The notes beneath the pieces are model-generated. The model saw nothing but the letters and a program-made list of their open reading frames with translations. It was not told the DNA's origin and made no database searches. This document shows, piece after piece, positions 19,312 through 25,554 of a stretch of 25,554 nucleotides of DNA; the first letter of the stretch is position 1, and each line of letters opens with the position of its first letter. A program made the translations under genes and the position numbers. This DNA comes from Plasmodium relictum (Eukaryota > Apicomplexa > Aconoidasida > Haemosporida > Plasmodiidae). The DNA lies in contig NW_021628797.1 in assembly GCF_900005765.1 (NCBI RefSeq), positions 1-25,554 on the forward strand, in the 5' to 3' direction.

Positions 19312-20006
19312 TGATTTATTAGTTGGATATTCAAAGATTCGGATAAAAGTAATGAATATCCAAGTTAATAAAGAGCAAATTTTAGGACTCCTTTATAATT
19401 TTTGTATTATAGATTTTATTTATAATACAAAATTAATTAAATCACTAAAATTTTAAAGATCTATAAAAGTTCAAAAAAAAATAAAAGCAATCCACTTGCT
19501 AATCTTTTCCATTCAAAATTCTTTTTTTTCAAATTCTCTTTCTTTTTTCTCAAAAAAAAATTATTAAAAAAAATAAAATTTTTTTTTTTTTTTTTTTTAA
19601 AAAAAACATACAGAAAAAATAAAAAAAAGACATAATGTTATTATAACTGAGATGTGTCTAAAAAAAAATATAATGAGACATACTAAGTTAGTCAAGGTTC
19701 TAATAGCTTATTTTTTTAGCATGCAATATTTTCCTAAAGAAGACATAATTATTTAAATTTTAAATAATTAAAATGCATATTAATTAAGGGCAATGGATTT
19801 ATTCACTGACCAAATAGCAAGTGGATTACTTTAAATAAGTTTTATTTAACTTATATATACTTCAATTTTTAAGATGTTATTAATTAATTTTGTAGTATAT
19901 AAAATCTATAATACAAACTTATAAAGGAGTCTTAAAAATTTGCTTTTTATTAATTTGGATGTTCATTACTTTTATCCAAGTCTTTGAATATCCAATTAAT
20001 AAATCA
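19312..20006. mobile_element. 695-bp palindromic unit with long inverted arms
   Basis: The left arm starts TGATTTATTAGTTGGATATT and the right arm ends AATATCCAATTAATAAATCA. The inverted arms extend about 190 bp each, with close matching over the outer 130 bp; both contain GGACTCCTTTATAA or AGACTCCTTTATAA and GTATTATAGATTTTAT, and the inner part shares AATCCACTTGCTA. The centre is A/T homopolymer. No coding sequence and no clear target duplication. Either a fold-back (MITE-like) element or two LTR-like tails placed end to end in opposite orientation; its outer 15 bp resemble the gypsy LTR tail. Confidence 0.75.
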
Positions 20007-20216
20007 GATGTATAAACTTAAGTGAAAGATATCATCTTTAATCAAAGATGTTATGTATGTATGTATGTTTATTTAAGATGTTTATTATACCTTAATTATA
20101 TGTCAATTGTTGAAGACTTATAAATTATTAAATAATTAAACACTTTATCATCTTTATGAAGCTTCATTAAAAAGGAAAATCATAAACCAATAAAAATATT
20201 AAACACATTATAAAAA

Positions 20217-20281
20217 TGCTCTTTATTACATTGTTCATTCAATACCTAAGAAAAGTCATTAAATGGGAAAGCAATAAATCA
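20217..20281 (+). repeat. LTR tail hairpin fragment
   Basis: ATGCTCTTTATTACATTGTT, CATTCAATACCTAAGAAAAG, TCATTAAATGGGAAAG and CAATAAATCA reproduce the tail stem-loop alone, without LTR body. Confidence 0.65.
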
Positions 20282-20289
20282 GAAGGAAA

Positions 20290-20582
20290 TTAATAAATCA
20301 CTAACATAAACATTATACTTTTTATACATTAATTTTTTTATCTTTTGATTAAAAATTAACAATCTTTCAGTTCCAAAAATTCATACACAAAAACAAATAA
20401 ACTAAATTTTTTTTTTTAATTTACAGAAATATGTGAAAGTAAAATAAATAAAAAAAATATAACTATGTATACATTTTATTTTTTTTTTTTCTTTAGCTAG
20501 AGGTAGGAGATAACTGATTTGTATTTTCTTGACTTGTAAGATAACTTTTATTATAAAAGGACAAAACATCTCTTATTAACTA
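20290..20582 (-). mobile_element. Degenerate LTR, 5' part, minus orientation
   Basis: A poly-A/T zone followed by CTTTAGCTAGAGGTAGGAGA, TTGACTTGTAAGATAAC and ACATCTCTTATTAAC parallels the ACTAGAGTCAGTGCATGG...TCTTTTATTAACC end of minus LTRs. The tail end is missing. It sits about 85 bp from the stop codon of the gene at 20667. Confidence 0.55.
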
Positions 20583-20583
20583 A

Positions 20584-20602
20584 ACATCCAATTAATAAAT
20601 CA
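20584..20602 (+). repeat. LTR tail tip
   Basis: ACATCCAATTAATAAATCA is the last 19 bp of the LTR tail, separate from any body, 65 bp from the stop codon of the minus-strand gene. Confidence 0.5.
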
Positions 20603-20666
20603 CACATAGAAAAATTATTTTTCTTTATAAATTCACTAAAAAATAATTTTTTTTTAATATGTATTT

Positions 20667-22296
20667 TTATTGTATTTCATTTTCAGTAAACTTTGAAAGC
20701 CTTTGGTTGGCATAATATAGTGCAAGCAACATATTTTCCGTATTAACCTTTTTTGCATTATTAAAGTAAGTTCTATATTTATTTTTACATGCTAATTTAT
20801 GAATGAAACGTAAAATTGATAAAATTCCTTTTATTTTATTTATTAAAGAATCTGGCACTTGAATAATTTCTACATCATCTTTTGTAGTGATCAATAGATA
20901 TAAATTTCTTATATTAAGCTTAATTTTTTCGATATTACATTTTTCTTTTTCTATTTGAGAGAGTAAATCTGATTGGAGTTTTTTATTTATTATTTTTGCT
21001 CTGAAAATATTTTTCCTTTTTTTTAATGAATTCATCTTAAATAATGACCTACGTATATTCATTATATAGAATAACTGTTTCTTAACAAATAAACCTCCGA
21101 TTAATTTAATAATGGTTTCATAAAGAAAGAATAAACAATCCATAGTATTTTTATTATTCATTAGATCATTGAAAAGCATGCTTCCCTTATTTTTGTCATT
21201 TAAGTTCAAATTAAAAATTTTAGATGCTTCATTACAGCAGCATATAATATACTTTTCTTCCTCTAATAAAAAATCATAAATCGCCTTTAAAGAATTTTCT
21301 TTGTAGGGTTTATCTAAGTATTGTCTTAATTTTTCCTTATTTTTTGCATTTTCTTTTTTAAAAAAATAAAAAATTGCTTCTACTATTATACCGTGGTCTT
21401 TATATGATAAATTCAATGTTTTCAAAATATTGTCAAGTTTAATAGAATTAACTCTAATAGTTGAAATTATCAATGAATAAAGATTAGATATATTCTTTTG
21501 AGTCATACAAAAATAATTACGATCTCTTAATATAAATCCACTTTTAATTGATTTTTCTGCACATTCTATTAATTCATCCATGCATTTTAATAATTCAAAA
21601 ATACGTTTAAAGACTTTTAAAGATTGAAAAAATGGAAAAGAAAATAATTTATTGTGCATGAAGTCATTCGCAATAGTTGATTTAAGATCATCTAAGTTCT
21701 TCAGAAATATGTATTCATTGGATAAATCCTCAAAAATTTTTAAAATTTGCTCTATTCTTTCATGCAGTGCTTCTATATTAAATTCATGGTTTGTTTTATA
21801 TCTAAATAACAAAATATTATTATTAACTTTTTTTTGTAGTTTTTCTCCTTTTATATTTGTATCATAATATTCTTTTATTGCTATTAGGTCAGAAGGATTA
21901 ATTTTTTTTATTTCCTCATTTATAATGTCTCTTAATAGCAAAATATTTATGCTTATTTTTTTTTTTAAATTATCATATGTAACTTTATTATCCTCTTCTA
22001 ATATGTCTCTTAGTCTTTGTAAACTTGGAACTACATTATCTGGTAAACAGTTAATTTGCATTTTGAAAATATTTGAAAGAGAAAGAACAAAATCTTCAAT
22101 TTGACTATAACTTAGATAACAAACATAACTTTTTTTTGGACTAATATGTATATCTTTTTCAATATTCTGATCACCTAAATTATCAATATCTCCGTAATTT
22201 CTCTTCTTTCTTTTTCTTTTGTATGATTTTTCTGATATTTGTTCAATTTCATCTACAGAGATCATATCTTCATTATCGTTGATAGTTCTAGTAGGT
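20667..22296 (-). CDS. Last exon (exon 8) of the modular gene
   Basis: 1630 bp, the first base completing a Lys codon with the previous exon; acceptor TTTTCTAG|A. It encodes 542 residues, from PTRTINDNED to the stop at 20667-20669. The basic stretch KSYKRKRKKRNYGD lies about 25 residues in, possibly a nuclear-type or nucleic-acid-contact signal or a protease site. The rest has many heptad-like Leu/Ile stretches and no transmembrane run of usual length. The overlapping plus-strand open frame at 21652-21867 is a shadow. No known domain is recognised. Confidence 0.9.
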
Positions 22297-23916
22297 CTAG
22301 AAAAGAAAATATATATACATGCATATAATGTTATGTTTATTAATTTGTTTGTGATAGAGGATTCTTCCTTAATATAAAATAATAAAATTGTCTAAAAGTA
22401 AGGAACATTATATATAGAATATTAATTTAAAATAAAATATTATATGCATGAAAATAATTAAGAAGACATGTACTTTTCTATAGAAAAATCAACAGGAATA
22501 ATTTGTAATTTAGCATATCCTTCATTTTCTACATTTTCTGGGATAGTTAAATTGCTAGTAGAGGGAAGTTCATCTTCATAATTAATAGTTGAACATTGAC
22601 TAAAAAAAAAAAGAAATTACATATGTATATAAAATATTAAATAAAAATGAAACATTTTTCATGTAAAGATATATTAATATACTCTTCTAAGAGTAACTCA
22701 AGGAATCCCCCTTTCGAATAACTGGGAGTTACTGATGAATCACTGAAAATATTCGATATATTATAAAAATCTTCATGTTTTACATTTGTGTCCATTAAAC
22801 TCATGTTAGAAGGCCCTGCTTCAGCATGAATGGTTGAGTTTTCACTAAAAATAAATCATATTACATGTACATATATTCTTCAGTTTAAATGAAAAATTAA
22901 GTCAAAATATATAAAAATATGTACTGTTCATGAGGTAAACCTAAAGGTTCTATTTGTGAACCTGGTAATGTTCTTAGAATTCCACCTAATACATCTTGTA
23001 TTTCAGCAGAGTCTTCATGTTCTACATTTTCTGTATTCACTAATTTTTTTACACTAAAGGGTTTTCTATCAGTAACGTTAATTAAATCACTAAAAATAAA
23101 ATATATTACATATATATATAACCTTCAGTTAATATGAAAAATTCATTTAAAATATATAAAAAGTATATACTGTTCAAGAAGTAAATTCTCAGGGGGTATT
23201 TTTAAATCTGGTAGGGTACTTAAAATTTCAGACTCTTTTTCGATATAAATAGGTAAGTTTTCACTAAAAATAATTCATATTACATATAGATATAACCCTC
23301 AGTTAAAACGAAAAATTAAGTATAATATATAAAAAAGTGTGTACTTTTTAAAAGATGGATAAAAAGGATCCATTGGAGAATCCATTAACGAGCATTGTAC
23401 TTCATCTAAAATATTTTTTATATCATATGACTTACTTTTCTCTATATTTATTATATCAACTAAACTCATGCTAAAAAAATCATCTTTATTATTAGAATCT
23501 GAATTTTTTCTAAAATAAACAAAAAAAAATATATACAATCATAAAACATTGAATTAATATAAAAAATAATATATGTGAAAATATTCCAAAGATAATATAC
23601 TCTTCTATAGGGAAGTGACTATATGCATTTTCTAAATCAAGAATTTCATCTTGTTCTATATTTACTGTATCAATCAAATTTCTCACACTAGGAGAGTTTT
23701 CTCTTGTACAAATATTTGAAGATATTCTATAAATAAAAAATTTATTTTCATATATAATATTTAATTAAAATATATGCTTTTTTAAATAAAAATATCAAAC
23801 AATTATATACTCTTCTGAAAATAAATCTGGGCTTCCCTCTTGTGGTTCTTGTGAAATGCAAATATTAATTAATATAAAATATTGTAAGGAATAAAAAAAA
23901 AATTAATATATAACAT
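20667..23916 (-). CDS. Eight-exon gene of unknown function with modular small exons
   Basis: Minus strand. Exons: 23811-23916 (putative), 23601-23726, 23345-23509, 23171-23263, 22925-23089, 22683-22844, 22474-22599 and 20667-22296, about 857 residues in all. Every internal exon is a whole number of codons (42, 55, 31, 55, 54, 42), opens with one base finishing a codon and ends with two bases, and has GTAY donors and TAG acceptors, so frame is kept throughout. Middle exons are acidic and Asn/Ser-rich and share a loose motif (S-x3-L-x-D/N-T-x-N-V/I-E-x-E). The last exon opens with a basic cluster, KRKRKKR, and is otherwise mostly alpha-helical and Lys/Ile/Leu/Asn-rich with scattered Cys. Exon 1 from the ATG at 23916 would encode a signal-peptide-like stretch, MLYINFFF, but as assembled is one base out of frame at a run of ten Ts (23893-23902): sequencing slip or real break. 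I recognise no family; a secreted or membrane-associated subtelomeric protein is inferred. Confidence 0.75.
22297..23810 (-). other. Small-exon block: six in-phase exons and seven short introns
   Basis: Introns of 84, 91, 81, 81, 80, 83 and 177 bp separate the exons listed for the modular gene. Donors alternate between GTATAT and GTACAT/GTACAC after AAGA, AACA or AAAA; acceptors are TTTTTAG or TATAG. Exons 4 and 6 both open TGAAAAC, and exons 3 and 6 both contain ATGAGTTTA. Such uniformity of length, phase and borders fits repeated duplication of one exon-intron unit. Confidence 0.8.
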
Positions 23917-24873
23917 TTTCTATTTGAATTTATCATAATTATCTTTTGCATAAATTAAAAAAAAAAGAAAGAAAATTTATTATTGATATAGTAAAATTCA
24001 ACTACACTTCTAACATAATATGCTCTATATTTTAACTTAATTTTTAAATAAAAATACATATTTTTTTCATTTTATATCCATAAAATTGAAAAAGTATTAG
24101 TATAATATGTTTTATATGTTAAATTATTGTATTTATATAAATGATTAAACTTTTATTAAAAAAGTGTCAGAATATTATGTTTTTGTAATAAAAATTAGGC
24201 ATAAATATTTGCATATACCAAGTTAAATTTAGTTATGTAATTATATTTTTCAACTAAATATTTTGATTCTCATACTTAAAAACATGTTCAAACACTTGAA
24301 TAAAAATGAATAGACAATTTTTATTTATTAATACATTTGTGTGACAAATTACAATAAGTTTAATAAGTCATATTGTTAAAAAAAAAACACTTAAATAATA
24401 TTTAAAGTTCTCTTTTATTCTTTCCTTATTTTATTATATAAAAACTTATATACCAAGTAAAATACCATAATTTCTTTTTTTTTTTTATAGATACCAATAT
24501 AATCTTAAAAAATTATTTACTTTATATTTCTCAGAGGATTTGCTAACATATTCTTCCTAATTTTAATTTTTAAATGTTGTCAAAATTGTAAATATTATTT
24601 TATCTTAATAAAAAGAAAAATGATTAAAATAATGAATTATTTTCAAGAAATTTATATAAATAATATAAATTATTTATATTGCAGTAATATAATTTAAGAA
24701 TTAGTGACATGTTATTTGCTCAAAAAATGCATGTAATAATAATTTGTTTATAATGAAGAATGTAGTTTAAAAATATACAGCGTTTGTTGCCTAAAAGCAT
24801 GCAAAAAATATATATTATTAATAAAGAAATGACATATTTAAAAATAGATAAGCTATTTAAAAATTTTAATTAC
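23917..24873. other. AT-rich upstream region, no gene seen
   Basis: About 950 bp of non-coding sequence on the 5' side of the minus-strand modular gene, with poly-A and poly-T tracts (24379-24388, 24476-24487). It presumably holds that gene's promoter. No repeat family member, RNA gene or open frame is recognised. Confidence 0.5.
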
Positions 24874-24945
24874 TGATTCATTAATTGACTATTTAATGAC
24901 TTTTATATAATATTGAACTGACTAATTAATAAAGAGCATAAAGAA
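24874..24945 (-). repeat. LTR tail hairpin fragment, minus orientation
   Basis: TGATTCATTAATTGACTATT, AATGACTTTTATATAATATT and ACTAATTAATAAAGAGCA reproduce the LTR end with several changes; the sequence beyond does not continue as LTR. Confidence 0.65.
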
Positions 24946-25411
24946 TGGTATCTATTAATTTTAATTTTTCTAAAAATATATTTATGCTATAAGTAAAATT
25001 TACACATATAATTTACATGACTGAACATATAATGCTTTAGAGAATTCACTTTAGTAAAAATTTATCCTTATTTTTAAAAAAAATTTAAATTTGTATTAGA
25101 GCCACTAATTATATGTAAAATAACTTTTTAAATAAAATAGTAAAATTATATTAGAGTTATTAGCATTCTTTAAAAAAACATATAAAAATAAAACTCCTTT
25201 TGTTTCTTTCGAAGTTAAAATTTAATTTTTTGTGATTTCAAAAATTAATTCGATTGGCAAAATTTAATTTCTCAAAAAAAAAATTTTTTTCTTTAAATTA
25301 AATTAAATATAATTAAAATCAACTTATAACAAAAAAGAAATTTTTTTTTTTTTGTATACATGCTATTTAAAAAAAAGTATTATCGTTTTATTTTATTTTT
25401 TATTGTATATA
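24946..25411. other. AT-rich spacer, no gene seen
   Basis: Non-coding, homopolymer-rich. Poly-A and poly-T zones around 25275-25345 resemble the centre of an LTR but cannot be aligned. Confidence 0.5.
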
Positions 25412-25495
25412 TGATTTATTAATTGCATGTTTAATGGATTTGCTAAAGTGTCAAAAAAACAAATTAATAAAAATCATGTATGATTAGATATACTA

Positions 25496-25554
<59 letters not shown>
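25412..25554 (-). mobile_element. LTR end running out of the window
   Basis: TGATTTATTAATTGCATGTT, TTTGCTAAAGTGTC, CAAATTAATAAAAATCATGT and GATTAGATATACTAATTTA follow the minus LTR order, then pass into an (AT)n run of about 55 bp that reaches the window end. The LTR is therefore truncated by the window, not necessarily by nature. Confidence 0.7.

Noticed and set aside
21652-21867. Plus-strand frame of 71 codons
   Set aside because: It is antisense to the large last exon of the modular gene, which has far stronger coding support.
23299-23538. Stand-alone minus-strand gene of 79 codons
   Set aside because: It is exon 3 of the modular gene read through into both introns; splice borders and phase fit the multi-exon model better.
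22297-23810. CRISPR-like or tandem DNA repeat
   Set aside because: The regular spacing comes from exons and introns of similar size; there is no identical direct repeat, and the organism is eukaryotic.
25500-25554. Functional origin or centromere in the terminal (AT)n
   Set aside because: It is a simple microsatellite following an LTR end, as in other LTR copies here; no further support.

Overview
The window looks like the left end of a Plasmodium chromosome, most likely from an avian malaria parasite such as P. relictum or P. gallinaceum. It opens with degenerate CCCTRAA telomere repeats (1 to about 190). The background is extremely AT-rich. Two genes have the typical Plasmodium exported-protein layout: a short first exon ending in a hydrophobic segment, a phase-0 intron of 125-130 bp, and a second exon opening near a PEXEL-like motif. 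There is also a Ty3/gypsy-type LTR retrotransposon with many solo LTRs. Such elements are known from bird-infecting Plasmodium and absent from the well-studied mammalian species. The species is inferred; the telomere, exon structures and LTRs are seen directly.

Layout. 1-190 telomere. 291-1017 old LTR pieces. 1024-1850 (-) two-exon exported protein, possibly PHIST-like. 1939-2530 solo LTR with a 5-bp target duplication. 2531-4160 AT-rich sequence with small tandem repeats, an (AT)n run and LTR remnants. 4165-5848 (-) an old gag/protease/RT fragment of a gypsy element. 5849-12252 (-) a second, longer and broken gypsy element bounded by LTRs, with another LTR nested inside its integrase region. 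12253-14050 solo LTR and LTR fragments. 14854-16039 (+) a two-exon exported-type protein with two tandem copies of a W-rich domain of about 100 residues. 16179-20602 a dense field of LTRs, including a 695-bp palindromic unit. 20667-23916 (-) an eight-exon gene whose six small middle exons share one phase and look like duplicated modules, followed by a 1.6-kb helical, basic last exon. 23917-25554 mostly empty AT-rich sequence with two more LTR ends and a terminal (AT)n.

How it fits together. The three host genes belong to the fast-evolving subtelomeric compartment; two are predicted to be exported into the host red cell. The LTR family has inserted repeatedly between and next to them, and one LTR tail ends 6 bp from a stop codon. 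Copies fall into subfamilies, and the two LTRs around the large gypsy element are not each other's closest match, which points to recombination between copies. Most assembly gaps fall at the same A/T-homopolymer site inside the LTR. The best candidates for something undescribed are the modular eight-exon gene, the stem-loops at both ends of the LTR, and the palindromic unit at 19312-20006.
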